From positions 16,745-80,744 of the forward strand of contig CADADV010000007.1 in NCBI GenBank assembly GCA_902786815.1: a stretch of 64,000 nucleotides of DNA, given 5' to 3'. The notes beneath the pieces are model-generated. The model saw only the letters and a list, made by a program, of their open reading frames with translations. It was not told the DNA's origin and searched no databases. The position numbers and the translations under genes were made by a program. Shown here piece by piece: positions 6,970-16,523 of this stretch (position 1 is its first letter; each line of letters opens with the position of its first letter). This DNA is from an uncultured Eubacteriales bacterium (GTDB lineage Bacteria; Bacillota; Clostridia; Peptostreptococcales; Anaerovoracaceae).

Positions 6970-8163
6970 ATGAATTTCATATTTATTTCACCGAATTTTC
7001 CTCACACGTATTGGCAGTTCTGTGACCGGCTGAAGCAGAACGGCTGCAATGTGCTCGGAATCGGCGACTGCCCTTACGACGGGCTGGAACCTGAACTCAG
7101 GGCTTCGCTCACCGAATACTACAAGGTCGACAGCATGGAGAACTATGACAGTATGTTCAGAGCCGTAGCGTTCCTTGCGTTCAAGTACGGGAAGATCGAC
7201 TGGCTGGAGTCGAACAATGAATACTGGCTGGAGCAGGATGCAAAGCTCAGAAAGGATTTCAATATCACTACCGGAGTGCAGCCGGATGAGCTTGCGCTCT
7301 GGAAGAGCAAGTCGGCAATGAAGCCGGTGTACAAGGAAGCGGGGATCCCTACTGCACGCAATCATAAGGTCTCGGATCTCGATGCGGCGAGAGAATTCCT
7401 GAAAGAGATCGGTGGCTATCCGGTTATCGTAAAGCCGGACATCGGAGTCGGAGCGGAAGATACGTGGAAGCTGGAAAGCGATGAAGAACTGGAGCGTTTC
7501 TTCGACCATAAGCCGGCCGTGCCTTATGTGATGGAAGAGTTCGTGTTCGGAAATATATATTCATACGACGCGATCTGCGATTCGAACGGAGATCCTCTTT
7601 TCGAGAACTCATGCTGGTTCCCGCCGTCGGTCGCCGACCTGGTGAATAAAGGCCTGGACCTGACATACTATGCTCTTAATGATGTCCCTGAGCAACTCAG
7701 AGAATATGGAAGAAAGGCTTTGAAAGCATTCAAGGTAAGAAGCAGATTCGTCCACTTCGAATTCTTCAGGCTGACACAGGCCAGGAAGAACCTTGGCGAA
7801 GTCGGGGATTTTGTTGGTCTGGAAGTCAACATGAGGCCTGCCGGCGGCTACACGCCGGACATGATAGACTTTGCTCATCAGACGGACGTGTACCGGATCT
7901 ACGCGGATATGGTCACGGCTGATAAGCGTCTGCTGCCGCCTTCAGAGGAAGACCGCTTCTGTGTCTATGCCTCTAAGAGAGACATACATCAGTACGCGCA
8001 CTCACACGACGACATAATGAGAAAATACGGCGGGCAGATTGTCATGGCTGAACGGATGCCGGATGTACTTTCGGGACCCATGGGGAATGAAATGTATACA
8101 GCTGTAATTGACACCGAGGAAGAAGTAAATGCTTTTGCTGAGTACGTACAAGAGCGGGCATAA
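6970..8163 (+). CDS. ATP-grasp ligase
   Basis: This protein of about 397 residues has an N-terminal pre-ATP-grasp fold and an ATP-grasp core. YPVIVKPDIGVG (around residues 152-163) supplies the ATP-binding Lys and loop. VMEEFVFGNIYSYD is the hinge region. A metal-binding segment, VGLEVNMRPAGGY (near 288-300), carries the usual Glu/Asn. Such enzymes join a carboxylate to an amine through an acyl phosphate. The substrates are unknown. AGGAAAGGA lies about 10 bases before the 6970 ATG, which I prefer to the longer frame. An esterase follows 17 bases later, and the two are probably one pathway. Confidence 0.75.
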   Translation: MNFIFISPNFPHTYWQFCDRLKQNGCNVLGIGDCPYDGLEPELRASLTEYYKVDSMENYDSMFRAVAFLAFKYGKIDWLESNNEYWLEQDAKLRKDFNITTGVQPDELALWKSKSAMKPVYKEAGIPTARNHKVSDLDAAREFLKEIGGYPVIVKPDIGVGAEDTWKLESDEELERFFDHKPAVPYVMEEFVFGNIYSYDAICDSNGDPLFENSCWFPPSVADLVNKGLDLTYYALNDVPEQLREYGRKALKAFKVRSRFVHFEFFRLTQARKNLGEVGDFVGLEVNMRPAGGYTPDMIDFAHQTDVYRIYADMVTADKRLLPPSEEDRFCVYASKRDIHQYAHSHDDIMRKYGGQIVMAERMPDVLSGPMGNEMYTAVIDTEEEVNAFAEYVQERA

Positions 8164-8180
8164 TAGGGAGGCAGAACAGG

Positions 8181-8924
8181 ATGGAAGAAAGATACGAGAA
8201 AAGATACAGCGAGCAGCTTAGCCGCAATATGGGTCACGCGGTGTTCGGATACGCCGGAAAACTTTGCCTTGCGTTCGGTCCGCAAAACGGACATCTCTGG
8301 GATTTCAGGAATTTCGGCATGGTGAGCATAATGCAGCCGTGGATAGACGCCGGGAAGATCAGGCTTATATGCGTTGACAGTATCGATGAGGAGTCATGGT
8401 CTGACGAGGGGGGAGACGGCAGGCACAGAGCCGAGATGCAGGAGAAATGGTTCTGGTATGTCATAGAAGAGCTTTTGCCCGAATACCTCGACATTGAACA
8501 TGGTGAAAAAGCTATGGTCACGGGTTGCAGCATGGGCGGGCTTCACTCGGCAAACTTCTTCTTCAGGAGACCGGACCTGTTCGATACAATGATATCGCTG
8601 AGCGGAGTATTTGACGCGACGTATTTCTTCGGGAGTTATATGGACGACATCGTCTACAACAATTCGCCGCTGAACTTCCTGCCGAATATGCCTGACGACC
8701 ACCCGTGGCTCGACATGTATCGACAGAGCAACATAATATTCTGCTGCGGACAGGGAGCGTGGGAAGACAAGATGAGAGAAGATTCAACCGCGCTCGACCG
8801 CATTCTCACCGAAAAAAACGTCCCGCACTGGGCGGATTTCTGGGGGTACGATGTAAATCACGACTGGCCGTGGTGGCAGAAACAGCTGCCGTACTTCTTG
8901 GAGCACATAATGGGACCGGCGTGA
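8181..8924 (+). CDS. Esterase-like alpha/beta hydrolase
   Basis: The 247 residues have the serine nucleophile elbow GCSMGG (near residue 115) and a C-terminal NHDWPWW that likely supplies the catalytic His. The overall shape matches the esterase D/PF00756 group. There is no signal peptide, so the enzyme is cytoplasmic. It has its own GGGAGGC ribosome site and directly follows an ATP-grasp ligase. The two could make and trim, or make and release, a small peptide-like compound. The natural ester is unknown. Confidence 0.75.
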   Translation: MEERYEKRYSEQLSRNMGHAVFGYAGKLCLAFGPQNGHLWDFRNFGMVSIMQPWIDAGKIRLICVDSIDEESWSDEGGDGRHRAEMQEKWFWYVIEELLPEYLDIEHGEKAMVTGCSMGGLHSANFFFRRPDLFDTMISLSGVFDATYFFGSYMDDIVYNNSPLNFLPNMPDDHPWLDMYRQSNIIFCCGQGAWEDKMREDSTALDRILTEKNVPHWADFWGYDVNHDWPWWQKQLPYFLEHIMGPA

Positions 8925-8944
8925 TTATGCACGCATACGTGCAT

Positions 8945-9379
8945 TCATGTCCCCGTTCTTTTTCTATACTCCAGCGGCGTCATCCCCGTCTTTTCTTTAA
9001 AACGCCTGCCGAAATAGCTCTGCTGATTGAACCCGGTTCTTGAGGCAATTTCCCCAACGGACAGTCCTGTCTGGGCGAGAAGGTCCGCTGCTTTTGAAAG
9101 CCTCACCTCCATCACATAACTGTACGGGGTCGTCTGCAAAGTCTTATGAAAACACCTGAGCACTTCAGTTTTGCTGACGCCTGCGCTGGCGGCCATTTCT
9201 TCCAGCGAAATCTCCTGCTCAAGATTCTCCTCGATGTACTCCAGGAACTGCCGCATCCTGATACTCACCGGATCTTCGGGCTCAGATTCCCCGACATCAA
9301 CGTGCCGAAGTATGATCTGCCAGATCTCCGCAAGGTTTGTCAGCACATTGTACTCATACTCCGGGGCCTTCCCCTTCAT
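8945..9379 (-). pseudogene. AraC-family regulator, C-terminal remnant
   Basis: The 144 residues contain the complete double helix-turn-helix of AraC proteins (IRMRQFLEYIEENL, then LSVGEIASRTGFNQQSYF and the closing GMTPLEYRK). The N-terminal cupin sensor domain, normally about 130 residues, is absent. Coding-like sequence continues in frame upstream of the first ATG to about 9440 (FPAARKGFC) and then meets the start of ogt on the other strand. I see a truncated gene, possibly still making a ligand-free DNA-binding fragment. Confidence 0.65.
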
Positions 9380-9464
9380 GCACGTGCTGACAAAGCTGCT
9401 GCAGAAGCCTTTGCGCGCGGCCGGGAAACTTGTGTTATTATGATTGACAGAAAGGATGTTTAAT

Positions 9465-9998
9465 ATGGATTACATCAATCACTACGACTCGCCCCTCGGC
9501 GGTATCACTCTGGCTTCAGACGGAACCGCTTTGACCGGGCTCTGGTTCGATGACCAGAAGTACTTCGGAGACACCCTGACAGAAGAATATGAAGAAAAGG
9601 ATCTTCCTGTCTTTGCAAAGGCATCAGAATGGCTGGACATCTATTTTTCAGGAACAGATCCGGGCTTCACCCCGCCCCTCTCCATGCGGACGACAGCATT
9701 CCGCAGACGGGTCTGGGAAATCATGCTTGAAATTCCCTTCGGACAGACAATGACCTACGGACAGATCGCGGCACAGATTGCAAAAGAAAAAAGCCTTCCG
9801 CACATGTCCGCCCAGGCAGTCGGCGGCGCAGTCGGCCACAATTCCATATCTTTGATCATCCCCTGCCACCGTGTCGTGGGCACGGACGGAAGTCTGACCG
9901 GATACGCCGGCGGAATCGATAAAAAAATCGCCCTCCTTGAACTGGAGGGCGCGGATATGTCCAACCTGTATGCACCGAAAAAAGGGACCGCACTATAG
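9465..9998 (+). CDS. ogt: Methylated-DNA-protein cysteine methyltransferase
   Basis: This 177-residue DNA repair protein transfers O6-methyl or O4-methyl groups from DNA to its own cysteine. The active site IPCHRVVG and the helix-turn-helix region with QAVGGAVGHN are intact. The N-terminal part (YDSPLGGITLASDG) is the normal Ogt lead-in. I choose ATG 9465, which has AAAGGATG about 8 bases upstream. It stands alone, facing the tail of the surface-protein gene. The C-terminus ends one base before that gene's stop. Confidence 0.93.
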   Translation: MDYINHYDSPLGGITLASDGTALTGLWFDDQKYFGDTLTEEYEEKDLPVFAKASEWLDIYFSGTDPGFTPPLSMRTTAFRRRVWEIMLEIPFGQTMTYGQIAAQIAKEKSLPHMSAQAVGGAVGHNSISLIIPCHRVVGTDGSLTGYAGGIDKKIALLELEGADMSNLYAPKKGTAL

Positions 9999-12392
9999 TT
10001 ATTCGGTTTTTCTCCTGTTTAGTATCATTCCAAGGACTATGCCAAGAAGTGAGGCAGTTATCAGCGCAATCCATAGGAAAATATTGCTGTCGTCGCCTGT
10101 TCTGACCCCCTTACCGTCATTGCCTTGATCTTTTCCTCCACCGGCCGACTTATCGGCAACAGTGAACCGGGCGGAGGCGCTGCCATCATTGAACTGCGCC
10201 TTCAGCGTATGATCACCAATGGCCAACGTCTCCAAATAGGTTGGCTTGAGTTTTATAACGACGCTGCCGGATTCCTTGGTATAATTCGCTTCATCTACCT
10301 TTTTGCCATCTACGCGTATGCCCGTGAAATGATCGATCGTTGATGCATCATCTGCCGATCTCTTGAACACAAAATCGGACGTAGCTCTGCTGCCTCTATA
10401 CCACACGTTTCCGTCACCTGAGACATTCTGATAGGTTACGGTATCTGGTTTCTGTGCGTCTTTTGGTACGACTGTGATCGTAATCATTCCCCCATCTGGA
10501 ACTGCATAATTCGGGTTCTCATCCTTCAGCTCGGCCCCAATCGTAATCGCAGCGGTACCTTTCGCAACACCCGTCACCGTTCCGTCTGCGCTCACCGTTG
10601 CAATATCCTCATTAGAGCTGGCAAAGAAGAATGTCGCTGCCAGTTTCGGATCGATCGCGGGCGTCAATTTGATCGTATCCCCCACCCTGACGATTCTGTC
10701 TTCATCGAAGACGAACGGTTGTAACGGCGCGATTACCGCAGGCTGCACGATTCGCTGCTGCCCCGAATCGTAATGATTCTCATCCCCGGCGGCCTTGTAC
10801 CAGATGTAATAAGCTCCGGCATTTGTTGCCGTAGGAATAACAGAGCTGAATTCTTCTGTCGGACCATCTTTTGTTCCAATGGCATAGACCAAAGTGCCGT
10901 TTTTTGCTTCTCCCGGATTATCGCTATCGAGCAGTTTCTGCGGACTTCCGTCATATTCAATACCCCTGATACGGATCGGGGCTTTGGTTACCAGTGCAGT
11001 ATTCACTTTGACAGTGTACTCGCATTTACCGCTGTACGCTCCTATACCCTCTATGGTAACGGTTGCTTCGTGTTTGGTTTCATCATAATCTATCGACACA
11101 CTATAATCTGTGCCCTCTGTAAGCGGCGTTTTCTCTGGAACGACTTTGCCGTTTTTGAATGACGGGAAGTAATCAATAGAGGAGATGTCGCTGTTGATGG
11201 CTTCTTTAAGGGCCGCAGAAACTTCCGCATCGCTTTTCCCTTCTGTACTGCAATCATAGTTTTCCTCTATCGCGTCTATGATAAGCAGCTGCTCGTCAAA
11301 CTTATTGCCCTCGATCTTTTCCTTTATCGTCACTGGTTCCTGATAGAAATCATTGAGGAACCAGATGTCTGTAATTCCTTTTTTCCGCGACACATACGGT
11401 TGTGCCGGATAGTTATCAAAATCCTTATATGAGGTATGCCTATAGCCTTCTTGCGTGCTTTTCTTGCCGCTTCCTTTTTCCTCATACTTATCACAAAAGA
11501 CCTTCTCCGTGTGTTTGTGCAGGGCATATTCGTTATACCATTGTTCAAATGGTGCATATTCAAAAGGATCTCCACCCGTTTTCCCATTATAGAAATCTGT
11601 AATGTTTGCCGGCAACTTTGAATTATTATCGTCCTTATCCTTGTACTCAAAGGAACCATTGGAAGGTCTATCGCCATCGGATATACCCGAGAATGCCAAA
11701 TCGATCGGTTCAAAAGACCACTCGTTGTCCGCCGACATAAAGAAACTGTTTTCCGTTATATCGATATAATAGGAATGGCCGTTGATATCGGGAATATGAT
11801 TGATGGTATGATCCAGATACTTATCACATCTGACGAATTTGCACGGCAAATCGGCTGCATGACAAAGGACCGCGTAAGTGACTGCAATTCCTGCACATAC
11901 TCCCAGGTGTTCTTCCAATACGCCATAAGCATCCCACTGGTGGCTGTAATGGTCAAAATCATAACCCCCCGGCCAGAAATCACTATCGTATTTGACACTA
12001 TAGTTCTCCCACAAAGCGAGCATATAGTATTTTTCGAGATCGCTCATGTCATCATTTAACAGATCTGTACCTTCTAAACATTTTGCGATTGCAATTTCCT
12101 TCTGTGCCGGTGTCAAACTGAAGTTTTTTTCAAAGACGGTTGGATCCTGGTGTACACCGGTTCCGACATCATAAGCCGAAGAATAGTCCGACGATTTTCC
12201 CATTACCTTTTCTGCTGCCTCTTTCGCCTCTTCATATAACTTGAGTTTGGTATTCGGATCCTCTTTTCCCGCACCTTCAGGCTCCGATGAGGCCGCAAAC
12301 ACCGATGCCGCAGATAGAATAAGCAATAGAGCCAGACTTATCAGAATCGATAGGATCATGGAGTTTCTCTTTTGTCCCGTTTTAGTTGCCAT
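9999..12392 (-). CDS. Large cell-surface protein with transglutaminase-like domain
   Basis: The 797 residues begin with a signal peptide (about 1-33). A transglutaminase/protease-like domain follows, with Cys166 (LGVCAGIAV), His206 (GHSYYIDIT) and Asp211. After it come Ig-like or MBG/YDG-like modules, including IRIRGIEYDGSP, and a BIG2-type domain (IATVSADGTVTGVAKGTAAI). The C-terminus is VRTGDDSN, a hydrophobic helix and RRK, laid out like a cell-wall sorting signal but with RTGD in place of LPxTG. It is probably displayed on the wall or membrane and acts on other surface proteins or peptides. Whether the triad is active is unknown. Confidence 0.8.
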   Translation of the reverse strand: MATKTGQKRNSMILSILISLALLLILSAASVFAASSEPEGAGKEDPNTKLKLYEEAKEAAEKVMGKSSDYSSAYDVGTGVHQDPTVFEKNFSLTPAQKEIAIAKCLEGTDLLNDDMSDLEKYYMLALWENYSVKYDSDFWPGGYDFDHYSHQWDAYGVLEEHLGVCAGIAVTYAVLCHAADLPCKFVRCDKYLDHTINHIPDINGHSYYIDITENSFFMSADNEWSFEPIDLAFSGISDGDRPSNGSFEYKDKDDNNSKLPANITDFYNGKTGGDPFEYAPFEQWYNEYALHKHTEKVFCDKYEEKGSGKKSTQEGYRHTSYKDFDNYPAQPYVSRKKGITDIWFLNDFYQEPVTIKEKIEGNKFDEQLLIIDAIEENYDCSTEGKSDAEVSAALKEAINSDISSIDYFPSFKNGKVVPEKTPLTEGTDYSVSIDYDETKHEATVTIEGIGAYSGKCEYTVKVNTALVTKAPIRIRGIEYDGSPQKLLDSDNPGEAKNGTLVYAIGTKDGPTEEFSSVIPTATNAGAYYIWYKAAGDENHYDSGQQRIVQPAVIAPLQPFVFDEDRIVRVGDTIKLTPAIDPKLAATFFFASSNEDIATVSADGTVTGVAKGTAAITIGAELKDENPNYAVPDGGMITITVVPKDAQKPDTVTYQNVSGDGNVWYRGSRATSDFVFKRSADDASTIDHFTGIRVDGKKVDEANYTKESGSVVIKLKPTYLETLAIGDHTLKAQFNDGSASARFTVADKSAGGGKDQGNDGKGVRTGDDSNIFLWIALITASLLGIVLGMILNRRKTE

Positions 12393-12489
12393 TAGTATCT
12401 TCCTTTCTTTTTCCTCCTATCGTATATTGTGCCATTCAATCCGGACTATCGCAATACTTCTTGCATGGTTCTTTCTATCTTCTTTAACC

Positions 12490-12520
12490 AATAACAAAAG
12501 GATGGGCAGTGTGCCCATCC
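12490..12520 (-). terminator. Intrinsic terminator or inter-gene hairpin
   Basis: GGATGGGC (12500-12507) pairs with GCCCATCC (12513-12520). On the minus strand it is followed by TTTTGTTATT. It ends transcription of the upstream minus-strand gene at 12561-13982. Confidence 0.75.
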
Positions 12521-12560
12521 GTTTAGTTGTCTCTACAATTCCATATGAATATGCGGTATC

Positions 12561-13982
12561 TCATAGCAGCTCCTCCATGATCCCTTGCATGCCCTGCTCG
12601 TGGTACATTTCTTTGTACACGGCAAGTTCCTCGGACACGAGCTGGTCTATGGCGCGCATGCCGAGCAGTTCCACAGGTGCTTTATCGTCTGTCAGAATGT
12701 GCCTGCCGGCGCGGTAATCTGCCAGACCGGCATACGTTCCCATCAAGAATGTTTTTATTGTCGATTTCTTTACCGGATCGTCTGTCGACAGTGTATCGAT
12801 TGCCTTTGCAAAAGCCTCCCGGCCCGCGAATTCCCTTCCGGCGACCAGGATCCTGTTTGTATTGCCCGGAACGTCGATCGTCTTCACCTGCGGGAATACG
12901 GAAGCGATGGTATCCGCAAGGCATGTGTTGATCCCGTCGTCCGCGTCCGAGCGCATATTCATGTTGACGACCATGACACCGTTGTCAGTGAGATGCCCCC
13001 TGACCATGCTGAAAAATTCCGCAGAGGACATCTGAAACGGTATCGTAATATCCTGATAGGCGTCCACCATGATCACATCATATTTCTCATGATCCGCTGC
13101 CAGATACGCTCTGCCGTCATAAGTCGTGACATTCGCGTCTTCCGGCAGCGCGAAGTACTGATGGGCTAGGTCTGTGATCTTCTCATCGATTTCCACGCCC
13201 TTGATGTCGAGATCACGAAAATAACTCCGGCACTGATGGTCGTAGGTGCCGCTGCCCATGCCGAGAATCAGAATGGAGACCGGCTGTCCTGCCTTTGCAT
13301 CGTCCTGCGCTGCAGCCATTACCGGAGCGGCCATGGCGTAGTCGTAATACATCCCCGTCAGTCCGTCCTGTTTCTCCATCACGGACTGCACGCCGAAGAG
13401 CACATTTGTCGACAGGATGACGCGTCTGTCGTTCTCCCTGACCTGGAGATAGTTGTAAATGGATTCGCCCTCATAGGTCAGGTCATCCTCCCAGAAAGCG
13501 AAGGCGCCTAATGTGCCAACGGTAGTGCCGCTCTCTTCCAGACTGTCCACCGTATACTTGACCAGCGAGGGCGTTACCGTTCCCATAAGAAAGCAGGGAT
13601 AGACGAAGATGATCATGCAGGCGAGAAAGGCTGCGATGACCAGCAGATGATGGCTGATCGTGATGATCAGGGCGCCGGAGATCAGAAGGATCACATATTT
13701 ACCCAGGACAGGGATCGCAGCGATCCAGACTTCCGCGATCAGGAAACGCCGGTACAGAATGTCCGGGTCGGGATGCTTGTCGGCGCTTCTGCCGCCGTAA
13801 ACATTGCCGGCGGCCATCGCGATCATGATGGTTGCGATGATGATGGTCCAAACGATCTGCGACGAAGAGAAATACGGCGCAAGCAGCCGGCTGGCGCCAA
13901 GTTCCACCGCCATGATCGCCATGCCGGAGAAGAACTCCGTCAGATACAGATAGATTTTGTTTTTCAGAATGTTGTATTTCAT
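12561..13982 (-). CDS. Membrane-fused spermidine-synthase-like protein, internally shortened
   Basis: The 473 residues consist of an N-terminal membrane part (helices near 12-30, 42-60, 80-98 and 105-165) and a C-terminal aminopropyltransferase-like Rossmann domain. The latter has the SAM-type loop LGMGSGTYDHQ, GVEIDEKI and MVDAYQDITIPF. After SLVKYTVDSL the sequence jumps from TVGTLGA straight to FAFWEDDL. Relatives usually have two more membrane helices there, so about 50-70 residues appear to be missing in frame. The reaction is uncertain, and polyamine transfer should not be assumed. A terminator follows. Confidence 0.75.
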   Translation of the reverse strand: MKYNILKNKIYLYLTEFFSGMAIMAVELGASRLLAPYFSSSQIVWTIIIATIMIAMAAGNVYGGRSADKHPDPDILYRRFLIAEVWIAAIPVLGKYVILLISGALIITISHHLLVIAAFLACMIIFVYPCFLMGTVTPSLVKYTVDSLEESGTTVGTLGAFAFWEDDLTYEGESIYNYLQVRENDRRVILSTNVLFGVQSVMEKQDGLTGMYYDYAMAAPVMAAAQDDAKAGQPVSILILGMGSGTYDHQCRSYFRDLDIKGVEIDEKITDLAHQYFALPEDANVTTYDGRAYLAADHEKYDVIMVDAYQDITIPFQMSSAEFFSMVRGHLTDNGVMVVNMNMRSDADDGINTCLADTIASVFPQVKTIDVPGNTNRILVAGREFAGREAFAKAIDTLSTDDPVKKSTIKTFLMGTYAGLADYRAGRHILTDDKAPVELLGMRAIDQLVSEELAVYKEMYHEQGMQGIMEELL

Positions 13983-14039
13983 ATCCAGCCAGTTCTCCGG
14001 CTTCTTAGGCTTCTCCGGCGTGATCCAAAAGTGTATTCT

Positions 14040-14798
14040 CTACCCCAGACTGCTGACGAACGGGTGCGAGAACTCCGCGTCTATGACCTCATATCCTCTG
14101 CCGATGCCAACCATCCGGAACGGCAGCACCGCCCTCCGTTCGGTATGGATGCAAAACCCTGTCAGCGCGAAAAGAAACTCATCTCCGTTCTCTTCCAGAT
14201 AAATCATCCCTTCCCGCACATCGATATTGTCGAGGTAAGGTCTTTCTTCCTGCAGCTGTGTTCGGATGCTCTTAGCCAAGTGTTCACGCATCAGGTCTGA
14301 GGATACGTCCCCGTTCATTCTTGTCAGGCGTATCATCTCCTGTTCGGATTTGTCCTGCTCTTCTTTGTTTCCGTTGAGGTCGACCACCGGCCGGATCTCG
14401 TTTCTCGGGATCTTGAACTGCATCAGACGGCAGGTGTACTCATCTCCGGTTTTGTGGAAAATCATGATGATATCGATGTCCCACACGCGGTCCTCCTGGA
14501 AATCCAGCAGACCCCTGACCCTGATCACGTCATGGCTCTCCGCCTCAAGCAGCCTGAAATTCCAGGTGTCGATTTCCAGGTCGCCCCAATGCTCCCAGTC
14601 GTATGAGATCAGCCAGCGGATCCGCTCCATCGTATGGAACCACGGACCGTTGTCTGTCCCGATCACGATCGGCAGCCTGTTCCGGTCAAAGAACGTATCA
14701 AAAAACAAATCGAAATTTGCGGTATTCCGTTCCTGATAACACTTCTTCATGATCTCCAGTTTCCGGTGGATCATGTTTCTTTTTTCTCTGCGATTCAT
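14040..14798 (-). CDS. Conserved hypothetical, possibly NTF2/SnoaL-like
   Basis: This soluble protein of 252 residues has no signal peptide or membrane helix. Alternating charged and aromatic strands (FHTMERIRWLISYDWEHWGDL, near residues 50-70; DEYTCRLMQFKIPR) and an N-terminal helix pair suggest an NTF2-like alpha+beta fold, perhaps two copies. I cannot name an enzyme. It lies just upstream of the membrane spermidine-synthase-like gene, and the two frames are continuous across the stop, with 57 bases between stop and next ATG. That suggests co-transcription. Confidence 0.6.
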   Translation of the reverse strand: MNRREKRNMIHRKLEIMKKCYQERNTANFDLFFDTFFDRNRLPIVIGTDNGPWFHTMERIRWLISYDWEHWGDLEIDTWNFRLLEAESHDVIRVRGLLDFQEDRVWDIDIIMIFHKTGDEYTCRLMQFKIPRNEIRPVVDLNGNKEEQDKSEQEMIRLTRMNGDVSSDLMREHLAKSIRTQLQEERPYLDNIDVREGMIYLEENGDEFLFALTGFCIHTERRAVLPFRMVGIGRGYEVIDAEFSHPFVSSLG

Positions 14799-14920
14799 AT
14801 CCGTTAATGTCCCTCAAAACAATACATCTGCTGTGTTTCATCGTTTCATCGGCATTAGTATATCATACTGCAGTCTGTTATAATTATACTAAATCATACG
14901 AATGATACAGGAGTCTGAAG

Positions 14921-15655
14921 ATGGGACACAGCAAAATCACCAACGATAAGACAAAAGCAATAACAATCACGTTTCACGGCGTCACGTACCGGTTTTCCCA
15001 AACCGCGTTCGAGGGAACGAATGCAAGCCCTGCCTTTGCCGCCGTTTCGCTTCCGGATGGCCGTGAGCTGATTTATCCGATGTGGAATCAGGGCAAACTT
15101 GGCTTCCGGTATCTGCGGCGCAACGGTTGCTCCACTTGCGCGCTGGCCTGCCTCCTCAGTGCCTGCGCCGATCCCGCCCTCACCCCGCAGAAGGTTTTGT
15201 TCATGCGCCGGAAGCTGCTGGCGCCATCGCCGCTCGCCGTCTTCAAACCCATCAACATCGCGGCTATCATTCTGATGCTGCAGCAGTATATGCTGGTTGA
15301 TTATATGGACGGAGGCAGCGACGATGAAGTCCGGGACTTTATCCTCACCAGAGCCAAACACGGTGTTCCCGTCATCGCCACCGGCAGAAACATTCCGTCC
15401 CTGCACGGCGCAGGACTGGCCGGCAAAGGAATCCACACGTTTGTGATCATCGGCATGAAAGATGAACGGACTCTGATCGTCATGGATTCCTCGTCATACA
15501 ATGATCAGCGCGTCAAGTTCGTCGACATCGACGCATTGGTCGGCGGCATTCTGCGCAGCGGCGCGGAATACGGTCTGTCGCACCGCAAGCACTTCTTCAC
15601 CCGCCTGGCCGGCGGCGGACTGGTCTCACCAGTGCAAAATCAGGAACGTCTGTAA
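14921..15655 (+). CDS. C39-like papain-fold cysteine peptidase
   Basis: The 244 residues have a likely nucleophile Cys70 in RRNGCSTCALACLL and His172 in GIHTFVIIG. Asp189 lies in IVMDSSSYND, which matches the Cys-His-Asp order of C39-type peptidases. No signal peptide is seen, so it is cytoplasmic or exported by an unseen route. AGGAGTC precedes the start. It is a stand-alone gene, converging on the LysR gene with only 4 bases between stops. Substrate is unknown, and no leader-peptide or bacteriocin gene is nearby. Confidence 0.65.
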   Translation: MGHSKITNDKTKAITITFHGVTYRFSQTAFEGTNASPAFAAVSLPDGRELIYPMWNQGKLGFRYLRRNGCSTCALACLLSACADPALTPQKVLFMRRKLLAPSPLAVFKPINIAAIILMLQQYMLVDYMDGGSDDEVRDFILTRAKHGVPVIATGRNIPSLHGAGLAGKGIHTFVIIGMKDERTLIVMDSSSYNDQRVKFVDIDALVGGILRSGAEYGLSHRKHFFTRLAGGGLVSPVQNQERL

Positions 15656-15659
15656 AGCA

Positions 15660-16523
15660 CTATGCAAACTGCTCCCGCGCAAACTCCGCGAACCGTTTGG
15701 AGGCAGGCGACATTTCCTTTTTCTTCGGCAGCGCGATCCCGATCTCTACGGTTTGCTTCGGCGACAGCGGCAGATAGCGGACGCCTTCTTTGAATGATTC
15801 CCCGATGATGGCGTTTGTGCAAGTGACACCCAGATCCGCAGCAACCATCACATAGGCGGCGTAGTTGTCTGACGTAGCATATGTGACGCGAGGCACAACG
15901 CCGTTTTTCTCCAGCATCCGGGAGTTGTCCGTCTCTTTGCCGGGATACAGTTCTATGAAATCTTCTGAAGCAAAAGCTTCCACAGGGAATTTTTTTCTCT
16001 TTGCCAAAGGATGCTTTTGCGGGAGGCATGCTAGAAGCTCATCTTTTTTCAACGGGATCCAGTCATACCTTCCCTGCCTGCGGCTGATAATGCACAGGTC
16101 CGCCCGATGCTCTTCCATGGCGCTGACCAGCTCCGTGCTGGTTCCCTCGACGATCTGCACTGTGATTCCCGGGTAACGCTTCCTGAATGCGGCGATCAGC
16201 CGGGCGAACCAGTCATAGTACGCGTAGTATGATGTTCCGATCCGGATCGTTCCTCGCGTCAGTCCTGCCAATTCGCCTGACAGCTGATTGTATCGCTCCG
16301 CCAATGCATGCATTTCCTGCATCAAAGGCAGTAGCTGCCGGCATTCTTCTGTGGGCACCACGCCGGTTCGGCTCCGCACCAGAAGCGGAAACCCGGTTTC
16401 TTCCTCGAGGGCTGCCATCATCCTGCTGACTCCCGATGTCGTATATCCCAGTTTTTCTGCAGCCGCCGTGAGACTTTTTTCTTCGATCGTACAAAGCAGC
16501 GCATTGATTCGTTCCGTGTCCAT
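15660..16523 (-). CDS. LysR-family transcriptional regulator
   Basis: This 287-residue regulator has an N-terminal winged helix (residues 1-60: INALLCTIEEKSLTAAAEKLG, then TTSGVSRMMAALEEETGFPLL as separate runs). A two-lobed substrate-binding domain starts near residue 85 (GTIRIGTSYYAYYDW). Start 16523 is preferred because GAGGA lies 6 bases upstream. It is divergent from an EamA-type exporter, which it probably controls together with itself. The inducer is unknown. Confidence 0.88.
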   Translation of the reverse strand: MDTERINALLCTIEEKSLTAAAEKLGYTTSGVSRMMAALEEETGFPLLVRSRTGVVPTEECRQLLPLMQEMHALAERYNQLSGELAGLTRGTIRIGTSYYAYYDWFARLIAAFRKRYPGITVQIVEGTSTELVSAMEEHRADLCIISRRQGRYDWIPLKKDELLACLPQKHPLAKRKKFPVEAFASEDFIELYPGKETDNSRMLEKNGVVPRVTYATSDNYAAYVMVAADLGVTCTNAIIGESFKEGVRYLPLSPKQTVEIGIALPKKKEMSPASKRFAEFAREQFA

